DNA of 64,000 bases from assembly GCF_035918235.1 (NCBI RefSeq), contig NZ_CP109485.1, positions 2,294,001 through 2,358,000 of the forward strand, read 5' to 3'. The stretch is from Streptomyces sp. NBC_01445. GTDB lineage: Bacteria; Actinomycetota; Actinomycetes; Streptomycetales; Streptomycetaceae. The translations under genes and the position numbers were made by a program. Of this stretch, positions 8,835-17,039 are shown piece by piece. How positions within the stretch are numbered: position 1 is the first letter of the stretch; each line of letters begins with the position of its first letter. The notes below the pieces were generated by a model. That model ran no database searches. It was not told the DNA's origin and worked only from the letters and a program-made list of their open reading frames with translations.

Positions 8835-9056
8835 ATGAACCACCACAAGGCCCAGCTGTACGCCCTTGACCTCTCCGACGCCGACTGGACCAAGTCGTCC
8901 TACAGCGGCGGGGAGAACGACTGCGTTGAGATCGCCGTCCTGCCCGGCGGCGCCCGGGCCGTGCGCGACTCCAAGCACCCCGAGCGTGAGCCCCTGCGCT
9001 ATACGGCCACCGAATGGGCAGCCTTCCGACAAGGCGTGATCGCCGGAGAGCTCTGA
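8835..9056 (+). CDS. DUF397 domain protein, between arrays 2 and 3
   Basis: A 73-residue protein with the DUF397 signature WTKSSYSGGENDCVEIA near residues 17-33, then VRDSKHPEREPLRYTATEWAAF. The ribosome site GAAGGAA precedes the ATG. DUF397 proteins are small streptomycete regulators usually beside Scr1/WhiJ-type XRE genes; no such partner is adjacent. The gene sits in a 381-bp gap between the degenerate end of array 2 and the degenerate start of array 3, an unusual place for a gene. Confidence 0.9.
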   Translation: MNHHKAQLYALDLSDADWTKSSYSGGENDCVEIAVLPGGARAVRDSKHPEREPLRYTATEWAAFRQGVIAGEL

Positions 9057-9112
9057 CCAGCATCAAATGCAAAACGGCGCCTGCTTCCCCCGAACCAACC
9101 GCGGGAAAGCAG

Positions 9113-9324
9113 GCGCTCCCCGCACCCACGGGGATGGTCCCGGCGAGCCCTTCAAGGTCGAACTCCAGATCGCGTGCTCCCCGCACCCGCGGGGATAGTC
9201 CCGCGCAGAACGTGGCGAAGTTCCTGGACACCAAGTGCTCCCCGCACCCGCGGGGATGGTCCCCGCCATGATGAGACCGGCCTTCCGGCGCGGCTGTGCT
9301 CCCCGCACCTGCGGGGATGGTCCC
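9113..9324 (+). CRISPR. CRISPR array 3, 4 repeats / 3 spacers, no leader
   Basis: Repeats start at 9113, 9174, 9235 and 9296 with 32-nt spacers. The first is altered (GCGCTCC start, CACCCACGG), the second has GATAGTCCC and the last CACCTGCGG. No leader precedes it; the DUF397 gene does. Its downstream flank resembles that of array 1, so it reads as the detached distal end of array 2. Confidence 0.96.
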
Positions 9325-9395
9325 GCGTACGTGAACGAACGCGTGGAAAAGAGGGCTGCGACTCCGCAAGTGAGTCGGCACCTGCCTGGTGACCC
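9325..9395 (+). repeat. CRISPR trailer flank copy 2 (similar to 2935-3015)
   Basis: Diverged copy of the DNA following array 1; shared blocks include GCGTGG, AGAGGGCT and TGCCTGGTGACCC. Found after array 3 and not after array 2. Confidence 0.65.
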
Positions 9396-9803
9396 GCCAT
9401 CTCCACGTCCAACCATGGCTCCCCGACTCTTCCTGGAACCGGCCGATGGCCTGCTGCACGGCGAGTGCCGTGGCCACCGTCAGCCGCCTCTCCTGGATCT
9501 CCGCCCAGGCAGCGCGTGGTGCACCCTGCCTCCGTCCCCCTTCCCGCGGCGGCCCGTCTCATCGGGCCGCGAGCGCGGAGGCCCCCGGCCGACGCGCAAC
9601 AAGACAGATCGCGGCTCCGAACCCCGAGCACGCACGCGCCGGCCCGGTCCTGCCGTCTGCTCTTTCTCTCCTTCTTCTTCCTTCCCCACCTGTTGCCAGG
9701 CCGGAGTGTGCGTGAGAGGGGTTGTCGGCGAGACCGGTCCGCCCGTACCAGTGGTCCTGACCTGCCGTTTTCCTCTCTCAAGCGGTGGAGGGTGCACTAG
9801 GGG

Positions 9804-9863
9804 CTTTGAGGCCTGCTTTGCGGGTGACTTTGCTAGTGGCTTTGAGGGCTACTTTGTCGGCGA
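9804..9863 (+). repeat. five tandem 12-bp repeats (CTTTG every 12 bp)
   Basis: CTTTG occurs at 9804, 9816, 9828, 9840 and 9852, exactly 12 bp apart. The units begin CTTTGAGGCCTG, CTTTGCGGGTGA, CTTTGCTAGTGG, CTTTGAGGGCTA and CTTTGTCGGCGA. The spacing puts every copy on nearly the same helical face, as in iterons or tandem regulator sites. It could alternatively be the remains of a coding repeat (period 4 codons), but no supported gene covers it. Confidence 0.6.
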
Positions 9864-10063
9864 TGCCGGCGCTGGCGGCCGTGGGTGCCCGGGCGGGTCG
9901 TCACAGCAGTTCAGCCTCCCTCGCCCGGGCACCACGGCTCCGTAGTGAACGGCTCGATCATGACCTACACCGGTTACTGGTCGGTCGCTTGATCGCCGTC
10001 GACTTCCGTCCAACTGCCCGGCCGATCCCGGGCAGTGGGGTTGTTCGTCTGGCTTGCGTGCCG

Positions 10064-11044
10064 TCACATGGTGAGCGATGAGGGAAGGCCCAGTGCCTGG
10101 TCCAGGGACTGGGGACTTCCGCCGCGGGCTGCGTTCCACCAGGTCTGGCCCCACGGTCCGCGCTCTTGCAGGCGAGTCAAGGTGGTGCCGAGGACCGGGA
10201 ACGGCGGCTTGAGGTTGTCTACTAGATTCATCACGACCGCGGCCCGGTTGAGGACGCTGGATTCGCTGCGTCCACTCAGTACGAGGGCGACCGCCGGCTG
10301 CTGATCTTCGGGCAGGTGCCAGCGAGAGCGCCACCACAGGCTCCCCTGCTTGTCGCGGCGCTCGAAGTACTGCTGGTAGCGGCGGATCTTGGCCACGACG
10401 CGTTCGGGCGCCATCGTGGAGCGGTCGACTTCCACGAACATCAGCGGCAGCTGATGCTCGCAGGCGATGACGACCAAGTCGGCCTGCACCGAGCCGTATG
10501 CCGGCTCCGCGTCGGTGCCCGTGACCGGCAGGCCGACCTCGGTGCTCATCGCCCCCAGACTGCCGACACCGTGCGGGCGGTTGTCCACCACGGCCTGATC
10601 GGCAGGGCTGAGACGGTCATAAGCGCTTTGCGTGGGGCGGGGCTGCAGCAGTCCCAACACGGTGGCGTTGACGTCCAGAGCATGCGCGGCGCCGTGAGAG
10701 GCAGCGCCCCTCGCGATCGAGCCCATCTCCGCCAGCGGCCGCTCCAGCGCGCGGGCGGACGCCTCCAGCCCGCTGGGAGTCAGCCCGTACAGCTTGTTGC
10801 CGGCCCTGCTGCGGCCCTCTGAGATCACGAGGCCGTGATGCGCCAGGTCCAGGGCGGCATTGCGGTGCGCGGCCGTGCGGCTGCCCCGATTGTTCGGGGC
10901 CGGGTGCCGGTAGGTCAGGTGCGGGCGTGTGAGCTCCTGGATCTGCTCCGCCGTCGCCACCTTCAACACCCCCAAAACTCGCAGGATGTCCTCACGCAGC
11001 GGAGCCGTCGACCCATACGGCCACAACGCACTCTTCGATGCCAT
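10064..11044 (-). CDS. replication-relaxation family protein
   Basis: A 326-residue protein of the Replic_Relax family found on actinobacterial plasmids and conjugative elements. The N-terminal winged-helix part reads REDILRVLGVLKVATAEQIQ, then HRNAALDLAHHGLVISEGR and KLYGLTPSGLEASARAL. The C-terminal part contains ADLVVIACEHQLPLMFVEVD near residue 190, a stretch resembling the nuclease-like core of the family. ATG 11044 is chosen because the 126 codons upstream in the frame are low-complexity and overlap the repeat-bearing control region. It is divergent from the conjugation operon across the 1.5-kb control region. Confidence 0.8.
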   Translation of the reverse strand: MASKSALWPYGSTAPLREDILRVLGVLKVATAEQIQELTRPHLTYRHPAPNNRGSRTAAHRNAALDLAHHGLVISEGRSRAGNKLYGLTPSGLEASARALERPLAEMGSIARGAASHGAAHALDVNATVLGLLQPRPTQSAYDRLSPADQAVVDNRPHGVGSLGAMSTEVGLPVTGTDAEPAYGSVQADLVVIACEHQLPLMFVEVDRSTMAPERVVAKIRRYQQYFERRDKQGSLWWRSRWHLPEDQQPAVALVLSGRSESSVLNRAAVVMNLVDNLKPPFPVLGTTLTRLQERGPWGQTWWNAARGGSPQSLDQALGLPSSLTM

Positions 11045-11523
11045 CAACACCACCCCCGGCACTGCCTTTTGATCCGTGATCAGTGTGTCAGGGGTTACGG
11101 GCTCAGGTCGATCAAGCGGGCTGCCCCGCTTCCGCCTCACCATCTGCTCGGCGCCGCCGGCCCCTACAAAACAGCGACTGTCGACGAACTCCGCACCCGT
11201 GCCCTGCATCTCGCCACGGCCGGGCCCGCCACGGTCGCGGCCTGCTACCCGGTAGGAGCCGCGTCGGTGACAGCACCGATGACGTCGCTGGCCATCGGGC
11301 GGCGCTGGGTTCCTCCGAATCCCCCTGTGCTGTTCACTGCTCACTCCATCCGTCCGGGATCCGCATCCCGACTGGGGTTGTGGATCTTTGGTCCATGTCG
11401 GAGTTGACCCGGCAGGGCACACCGAAGGCCTACTGGGGTGAGAGCTCCGCGATCACAGTCCGTCACAGCCAGCCGGTGCGTACACCAGTAGGCGTCTCGC
11501 TGCACCGCGCCGCCGGACACCAC
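11045..11523. other. non-coding DNA between the replication-relaxation gene and the repeat clusters
   Basis: About 480 bp with no gene I can support on either strand. It should contain the promoter of the replication-relaxation gene, but I cannot place -10/-35 elements with confidence. Confidence 0.45.
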
Positions 11524-11724
11524 TGCGCACCGTTGCGCACTCGCCTGTCGCCGCCTGCGCAACGGCTCGCGGATGGTTGCGCAGCACCACCCCGATCGCG
11601 CGCTGCGCAGCGGCCTCTGGGGACCCTGCGCAGCGGGGACCCCAGAGTGCGCAGTCAGCGTGCGCAGCGACTGCGCAGCGGAGGTTGCGCAACATCGTGG
11701 GTGCTCTTTCACGGTAACTGCGCA
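11524..11724. repeat. TGCGCA repeat cluster, left (11 copies)
   Basis: The self-complementary hexamer TGCGCA occurs at 11524, 11534, 11556, 11578, 11604, 11627, 11648, 11661, 11672, 11686 and 11719, mostly within a wider YTGCGCAG context. Spacing is irregular (10-33 bp). Far less than one copy would be expected in this length at this base composition. These look like binding sites for a dimeric DNA-binding protein. Confidence 0.85.
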
Positions 11725-11732
11725 CTCCCCGC

Positions 11733-12064
11733 GCCGGTACGCGTTTGGTTTTCCAACGCGTACCGGCCGCCTCGGCCGATTCCGCGTCACCCGGTTTCGA
11801 GGGCGCCGCGGCGACTGGCCGCGCCCGGTGCCGTCCGGCGACCGGTACGCGTTTTGCGGGGGCGGATATGCACGCACTGAAACGCGTACCGATCTACAGA
11901 ACCCTCAGGTCACAGACCCAGTCAGACGTACCCATCGTCAACAGAACCCAACGGGGCGCTCAGGTACTGGTACGCGTTTTTGCCGTACCGCTCTAGCCGC
12001 CCGGTACGCGTTTTGGCGGGCGCCGCAGGGGTGTTCGGGTCTGTCGCAGTCGACCGGTACGGGT
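11733..12064. repeat. GGTACGCGTT-type elements, central cluster
   Basis: Copies of GGTACGCGTTT lie near 11736, 11842, 11968 and 12002; the reverse form AAACGCGTACC (or close to it) is near 11755 and 11880; a variant GGTACGGGTT is near 12056. The pair at 11733-11767 forms an inverted repeat with arms GCCGGTACGCGTT and AACGCGTACCGGC around TGGTTTTCC. This stretch contains no TGCGCA, so the two motif families are segregated. Confidence 0.8.
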
Positions 12065-12345
12065 TGCGCAGTACCCGGTGCGCACCGCGCCTCGATCGGC
12101 AGTGCGCAGCTGGTGTCGGGGCCGGGCGGGGCCTTCTGCGCAACTCCCGGGCCCCCGTTGCGCAGCGAGCCCGAACATCTGCGCACACTGCACCGCGAGT
12201 ACGGGTTCCGTAGGGCGCTACGCAGTCGTGGGCCGCGCCGTGGCACGGGCACCGGTCACTGCGCAACGGGTCGTGAGGACGCTGCGCACCACACTGCGCA
12301 GCTTCTTAAGACGAGGGTGCGCAGTCGGCCGTCGGACGCTGCGCA
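12065..12345. repeat. TGCGCA repeat cluster, right (11 copies)
   Basis: TGCGCA occurs at 12065, 12079, 12103, 12137, 12159, 12180, 12260, 12283, 12295, 12318 and 12340, mirroring the left cluster across the GGTACGCGTT core. With the left cluster this gives 22 copies in about 820 bp. Confidence 0.85.
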
Positions 12346-12387
12346 GCCCCGGAGTTGGACACGTTGGGTGAAGGCTCGCCGGGCCTG

Positions 12388-12520
12388 TCGACGACCGGTA
12401 CCCGTTGGGGCGGGCGTCAGAAGAAGGGCGTACCGAAACGCGTACCGGTTTGCGTACCGGTCCATCGTGACCAACTCGCAACCGCAGGCCCCAGAAACCG
12501 GTACGCAAATCGGTACGCCT
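12388..12520. repeat. GGTACGC elements upstream of the conjugation operon
   Basis: Five elements: GGTACCCGTT near 12396, AAACGCGTACCGG at 12436, TTTGCGTACCGG at 12449, AACCGGTACGCAAA near 12496 and ATCGGTACGCC near 12509. They end about 50 bp before the first tra gene start (12573), where operators or promoter-proximal sites would be expected. Confidence 0.7.
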
Positions 12521-12572
12521 TGCTGGGTTGGCTCATGGCATCAACTGCTTCTCCGACTCGGGGAGTTCGCCG

Positions 12573-13478
12573 ATGCCAGCACCCACCGTTGAGGCGCCGC
12601 CGACCGCGGCCGGTCTCGACCTCCACCGCACCCGCCGCACCGTCCGTCTCGGGCGAGCCTGTGTGTGGGTCTGCCTTATGGCCGGCCCGGCCGCCTTCGC
12701 CCTGGCTCTCGCCCAGCCGACCACCACCGTGGTCGCCCAGGGCGCCCCCGCATCAGCTCGCACCAGCTCTCCCGCGGCGGCGCCGGCCGATCCGTCCGGC
12801 TATGTCGCCGAGTTCGTCGATGCCTGGCTGCGCTCGGATAGCAACACCCCTGACAGCGCCTCTGCGCTGCGCGCCGCGCAGTTCGCCCCCGACGTCGCGC
12901 TGCCCGAGCCGGGTTCGGGGGTGAAGGCCCCGCAGGAGGTGACCGCGGTACGCAGCGTGCACCGCAGCGGCAGCCAGTGGTCGGTGACCGTAGCTGCCCA
13001 GTACGCCGACACGGTCCGCTACTTTGCCGTGCCGGTCACCGCATCCACGTCCGGCGGCGCCATCGCTGTTACCGGCACCCCTGCTCTCGTGGCCGCACCG
13101 GCCGTGGCAAAGGGTGCGCTCTCGGCCTACCGGGTCGAGGTGCCTGACGGGCCGCTGACCGACACTATCGGAGACTTCCTGACCGCCTACCTTGCGGGCA
13201 GCGGCGACGTCGACCGGTACCTCGCCCCGCAGACTTCCCTGGTTGCGGTCACTCCGGCAGTCGCCGATCAGGTCGACGTCGAGACGGTCACCGCGCGGGA
13301 GGAGGCGGCGGCCGCCGAAAAGGTGGCCTCCGACGGCACTCGCGTGCATGTGACGGCGAGCGTGGTCGCACACACGAAGTCTGGGACGTGGCCGCTGGGC
13401 TATGAGCTCACCCTGGCGGGGCGTGGCGGGCGCTGGGAGATCGCCGAGCTCACCTCGGGCGGGGGTGCGGCGAAGTGA
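12573..13478 (+). CDS. TcpC-like conjugal transfer protein
   Basis: A 301-residue protein with one N-terminal membrane segment (ACVWVCLMAGPAAFALALA, about residues 30-48) and two extracytoplasmic NTF2-like halves (SGYVAEFVDAWLRSD near 78, and LTDTIGDFLTAYLAGSGDVD near 200). This is the arrangement of TcpC/VirB8-like proteins that scaffold Gram-positive conjugation channels. The ATG is preceded by GGGGAG. It is the first gene of a run of overlapping cistrons and follows directly on the repeat-rich control region. The family call rests on architecture and context. Confidence 0.75.
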   Translation: MPAPTVEAPPTAAGLDLHRTRRTVRLGRACVWVCLMAGPAAFALALAQPTTTVVAQGAPASARTSSPAAAPADPSGYVAEFVDAWLRSDSNTPDSASALRAAQFAPDVALPEPGSGVKAPQEVTAVRSVHRSGSQWSVTVAAQYADTVRYFAVPVTASTSGGAIAVTGTPALVAAPAVAKGALSAYRVEVPDGPLTDTIGDFLTAYLAGSGDVDRYLAPQTSLVAVTPAVADQVDVETVTAREEAAAAEKVASDGTRVHVTASVVAHTKSGTWPLGYELTLAGRGGRWEIAELTSGGGAAK

Positions 13479-13807
13479 GCACGCTGCACCCGATGGTGCT
13501 CGCCGGGCAGCTCAATGACCTGGGCGACAGCTGGATCGGCATGTTCAAGGGCTGGGCCACCAATGGCCTGGCCGTCGTGCTGCTCGTCATCGTCCTCTAC
13601 GTACTGATCACCCGGTTCAGTCTCAAGGCCGGGGTCGGAGCGCTGCTGTTGATGGTGCTCGCGCTGGGCATTTACCAGGCCCGGCAGGACCTGGCGGACA
13701 AGGTGGAGGACGAGGTCAAGAACCCGGCCAAGGGAGCAGCCCAGCTGCACGTGCCCTACCTGCCGGGGTTCGTGACCGTGCACGGGCCGAGTCGGGGGGC
13801 GTCGTGA
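13475..13807 (+). CDS. small membrane protein of the conjugation operon
   Basis: A 110-residue protein starting at a GTG that overlaps the previous stop by 4 bp. It has an amphipathic start (LNDLGDSWIGMFKGWATNG) and two hydrophobic segments (LAVVLLVIVLYVLI, then VGALLLMVLALGIYQA), followed by a charged tail. The size and layout recall the small TcpD/VirB2-like membrane subunits of Gram-positive T4SS, but sequence alone does not settle which subunit. Confidence 0.75.
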   Translation: MSTLHPMVLAGQLNDLGDSWIGMFKGWATNGLAVVLLVIVLYVLITRFSLKAGVGALLLMVLALGIYQARQDLADKVEDEVKNPAKGAAQLHVPYLPGFVTVHGPSRGAS

Positions 13808-14346
13808 GCGCGGGCGAGCCGGCGCGTACGGTCCGGTTCTATACGAGTGCGCGGCGTCTGCCGTGGGTGATCGGGAAGTTCGCCGACTGGAAGATCCCCT
13901 TCGGGCCGTTCAACGCGGTGCAGATCGGCGTGATGTCGATCGGCGGCCTGGTACTGGTGCGGACTGCCTCGTACTGGTGGTCGCTGCTGGGCCCTGTGCC
14001 CGTCGTCCTGTGGGTGGCTGCGCTCTTCGTGTGTCGCCGTCACAAGGTCGCCGGCCGAACCCCGGTGGGCGCAGCAGTTGGCGTGGGGGCCCGCCTGCTT
14101 CAGCCGACCGGCGGCCGGATCGGTGGCCGAGCCGTTCGCGACCGCCGTGCTCAGACACTCACCGGCACCTTCACCCTGCAGACCCTCACGCCGGACCAGG
14201 CCGTCGCCGGAGAAGCTCGCGACGCCGTTCCCGGGCGGCGTGCCGCTCGCCGTGCGGCACGACCGCAGTCCGCAGCGCCTGCCGTCGTGCGCCGTCCCCT
14301 CTCCCCGGGCCAGGCCGCTCTCCTCGTAGCGAAGGGACAGGGCTGA
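13804..14346 (+). CDS. conjugation membrane protein, TcpE/PrgI-like position
   Basis: A 180-residue protein with an N-terminal cytoplasmic stretch (VRFYTSARRLPWVIGKFADW), two membrane segments near residues 40-80 (FNAVQIGVMSIGGLVLV and LGPVPVVLWVAALFV) and a long basic C-terminal tail. It sits directly upstream of the VirB4-like ATPase, as TcpE/PrgI-type subunits do. GTG start with a 4-bp overlap; its stop overlaps the next start by one base (TGATG). Confidence 0.75.
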   Translation: MSAGEPARTVRFYTSARRLPWVIGKFADWKIPFGPFNAVQIGVMSIGGLVLVRTASYWWSLLGPVPVVLWVAALFVCRRHKVAGRTPVGAAVGVGARLLQPTGGRIGGRAVRDRRAQTLTGTFTLQTLTPDQAVAGEARDAVPGRRAARRAARPQSAAPAVVRRPLSPGQAALLVAKGQG

Positions 14347-17039
14347 TGCGTGTTCCCATCCGTCACATCGCCGGGCATCTCCTGTGGTCCGCTGAGGGCT
14401 ACACGTGGGCCGTGTACCGCCTGCACCCTGGCGCGGACGAGCCCGGCCACAGCAGCGAGGCCGTCACCGGTGCCTACCTTCCGGCTGCGGTCCGTGAGGA
14501 GCAGCTGCAGCGCATCACGCACCTGGTGCGTTCCCTGTCGGGTGAGCCGCGGCTGTTCGGGGTGTGCGCGCAGGTCGACCCCTCCGAGGTGGCATGGCGC
14601 ATGCTCGAAGGCCTGCACGACGACGAGAGCGGCGAGTTGGTGCCTGAAGCGGGGCCGTGGGTCGAGCATGTCGAAGCCGCGCTCGACCTTCTGGACGGGC
14701 AGGAGATGCACCGCCGCACGCTGTGGCTGGCCGTGCCCCTCTCCAGCGATACCAAGGGCGGGCGGGGCATAGTCCCACGCGGCCTCGGGGTCGGTGCGTT
14801 CGGCGAACTGTCCGAGTCTCTCGGTCTGAAGCCGTCGCCGGTCAGTGACACCGATCTGGCGCGGGCGGGTGAGAAGGCCGCGCAGATCGAGGCGCAGATG
14901 GCCGGAGCGGTCCCCTTCCGGCCGGCTCGTCCGGCCGAGATTGTCTGGCTGATCCAGCACGCGCTCCATCGCGGCATCGGTGAACCTCTTCTGTCCGAGG
15001 CCGCCTCCAGTGGCCTGTATACGGGACAGGTGCGGGACGGGCTGCTCGTGTCCCCCAGTTACGCGGACCTCGGCCAGGTCCGCCTCGAGGAAGGCGGCTC
15101 ACCGCGCGCCGCGGACGCGGAAGGTGGCGGCCGGCGGGCGCTGTTCGGGGGGTTCCTCAAGCGGGGCGGCACGTCGGGGGTGACGGGTCGGCAGTGGTGG
15201 AAGGAGGCGACGTCGCCGCTCCGCCGCCGGTGGCTGCAGGTCGAGACTCCGGAGGGAACCGGCTATCAGGCGCATCTGGTGCTGGCCGAATGCCCGCCCG
15301 CGCTGTCCGCGCAGGCTGCCGATCTTTTCGCGCAGCTCGACGTCCTGGACTTCCCGGTCGACTTCACCGTCGCTCTCACCTTGGTGGAGGCCGCCGAGGC
15401 GCGGCGCAAGATCCAGCGCAAGCGCACCGAGCTGGTCGACCAGGTCGACCAGTACGACGCCCGCCCCACCGGTCTGCCCTCCGACATCCCGGAGGCTGCC
15501 CGGGACCTTGGCGAGATGGACGCGCGTCTGGCGCGGACCTCGGCCGAGGTCGAGGTCCAGTCGGTCACGGTGTTGACGGTGTGGGCGCCGACGTCGGCCC
15601 TGTGTGATGCCCGGGCGCGTGCGCTGGAGAAGCTGCTGGCCGGTGTCGACTACCGAGTTCTCCGGCCGGTCGGTTTGCAGAGCCAACTGCTCACGCTCGG
15701 GCTGCCGGGCAGCGTCCGCCCTCTCGCGGTGCGGGAGTTCACCCAGCACCAGCTCGCGGAGGACTGGGCGATGTCCGGCGCTTTCGCCCGCAGCGAGGTC
15801 GGGGATCCGAACGGGATCCTGCTCGGCTTCGATCTGGACTGCGGCACCGCCCGCCCCGTGATGGTCAACGTGGCGGATGCACCCAAGCAGGACGCGAGTG
15901 CCTCACTCGCCGTCGTCGGGGATCTCGGCAGCGGCAAGAGCGTCCTGCAGAAGAACGTGCAGAGCGCGGTGGTCGACCGTGGGGCGCGCGCCATCTGCAT
16001 CGACCGGACCCCGGTGCGCGAGTGGGCCACGTTCGCCAAGGGCGCCGCCCCGGACCGATGTCAGGTCATCGACGCTGCGCAAGCCGAACTGTCCATCGAC
16101 CCGCTGCGCCTGTTCCCCGGACCCGAGGGCCGCCAGTACGCGCTCAACTACGTCCTCCTCCAGCTCGGTATCGGAGCCATGACGGTGCAGGGTGAAGTCC
16201 TGCACCACGCGGTCGAGCAAGCGGCGGGCCAGCCCGACGCCTCGATGGCCAAGGTCGTCTCTGTTCTGGCCGAGACGGCCGCGGCCGGCACGGGCAAGCG
16301 CAGTGACGCGGCCGCATCGGTGGCGGGGATGCTGAACCTGGTCACGAGCAACCCGCTCGCCGCCATGATCTTCGACCCGACCCTGCCGATCGCCCGCCTG
16401 CACGGCTCGAGCACCGCCGATCTGATCGTGATCACAACGGCCGGGCTGACGCTGCCTCCGAAGCAGGCGTTTGGGAACCCGGAGATCCTCCACCAGCAGC
16501 CCCTCGAAGCATTGATCGGCCGCGCGGCGCTGTACCTGATCGCGGCGATGGCACGCCAGGCCGCGTTCGCTGACCCGTCCCGGTTCTGCGCCGTGGTCAC
16601 CGACGAGCTGTACTGGCTGACCAGCTCCGCCGAAGGCACCGCGCTCGTGCACGAGATCCTGCACGACGGCCGCAAGCACAACGCCGGACTGTTCGCCGGG
16701 TCCCACGACGAGAAGGAACTCGGTCCCGACCGCGGGCTGTTCGCCTACAAGGCCCTGGCCCGTACGACGGACCGGGAGCGTGCCCGCCGCGGCCTGAACT
16801 TCATCGGTCTCGATGGCCGCGACGAGGACCTGGTGCGCCTGGTGACCACCAACCTCTCCCCCGTCGGTGTCACCGAACGCGCCGGCGAGATCCTCCTGAC
16901 GGGCCCGCGCCAGAACACCGGCCGGATCAAGGTCCACATCCCCGGCGTGGAGCGCATCGCCCGCCACATCACCACCACCCCCGGCAAGAGCCGCGCCACG
17001 GCCGCCGCTCCGCGCGTGAACAAGGAGGTGTCGGCGTGA
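14346..17039 (+). CDS. VirB4/TraC-like conjugation ATPase
   Basis: An 897-residue ATPase that powers assembly of the transfer channel. The start is ATG 14346, overlapping the previous stop; the same frame is open to 13863 but that part is antisense or out of frame to the preceding gene. N-terminal domain begins HIAGHLLWSAEGYTWAVYRL. Walker A is GDLGSGKSVLQ near residue 524 and Walker B VVTDELYWL near 749, followed by HDGRKHNAGLFAGSHDEKEL, a typical VirB4 arginine/sensor region. The order VirB8-like, two small membrane proteins, VirB4-like matches Gram-positive T4SS. Confidence 0.88.
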   Translation: MRVPIRHIAGHLLWSAEGYTWAVYRLHPGADEPGHSSEAVTGAYLPAAVREEQLQRITHLVRSLSGEPRLFGVCAQVDPSEVAWRMLEGLHDDESGELVPEAGPWVEHVEAALDLLDGQEMHRRTLWLAVPLSSDTKGGRGIVPRGLGVGAFGELSESLGLKPSPVSDTDLARAGEKAAQIEAQMAGAVPFRPARPAEIVWLIQHALHRGIGEPLLSEAASSGLYTGQVRDGLLVSPSYADLGQVRLEEGGSPRAADAEGGGRRALFGGFLKRGGTSGVTGRQWWKEATSPLRRRWLQVETPEGTGYQAHLVLAECPPALSAQAADLFAQLDVLDFPVDFTVALTLVEAAEARRKIQRKRTELVDQVDQYDARPTGLPSDIPEAARDLGEMDARLARTSAEVEVQSVTVLTVWAPTSALCDARARALEKLLAGVDYRVLRPVGLQSQLLTLGLPGSVRPLAVREFTQHQLAEDWAMSGAFARSEVGDPNGILLGFDLDCGTARPVMVNVADAPKQDASASLAVVGDLGSGKSVLQKNVQSAVVDRGARAICIDRTPVREWATFAKGAAPDRCQVIDAAQAELSIDPLRLFPGPEGRQYALNYVLLQLGIGAMTVQGEVLHHAVEQAAGQPDASMAKVVSVLAETAAAGTGKRSDAAASVAGMLNLVTSNPLAAMIFDPTLPIARLHGSSTADLIVITTAGLTLPPKQAFGNPEILHQQPLEALIGRAALYLIAAMARQAAFADPSRFCAVVTDELYWLTSSAEGTALVHEILHDGRKHNAGLFAGSHDEKELGPDRGLFAYKALARTTDRERARRGLNFIGLDGRDEDLVRLVTTNLSPVGVTERAGEILLTGPRQNTGRIKVHIPGVERIARHITTTPGKSRATAAAPRVNKEVSA

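Larger units (their letters stand above)
9325..10063. other. intergenic region after the CRISPR block
   Basis: About 740 bp without a convincing gene: no frame combines a ribosome site with recognisable protein sequence. It starts with the trailer-like flank (9325-9395) and contains a pyrimidine-rich stretch around 9660-9690 (TCTCCTTCTTCTTCC) and a 12-bp tandem repeat at 9804-9863, described separately. Confidence 0.5.

Noticed and set aside
7398..9056. Similar repetitive frames through arrays 2 and 3, including one continuous with the DUF397 frame
   Set aside because: CRISPR-derived; the DUF397 protein has its own ATG and ribosome site at 8835.
9235..9945. 236-codon plus-strand frame covering the end of array 3 and the 12-bp repeats
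   Set aside because: Begins inside CRISPR repeats and lacks protein-like character apart from the repeat-encoded GF-x-x stretch.
13863..14345. Upstream extension of the VirB4-like frame
   Set aside because: It overlaps the preceding membrane-protein gene out of frame; ATG 14346 overlaps that gene's stop as in the rest of the operon.
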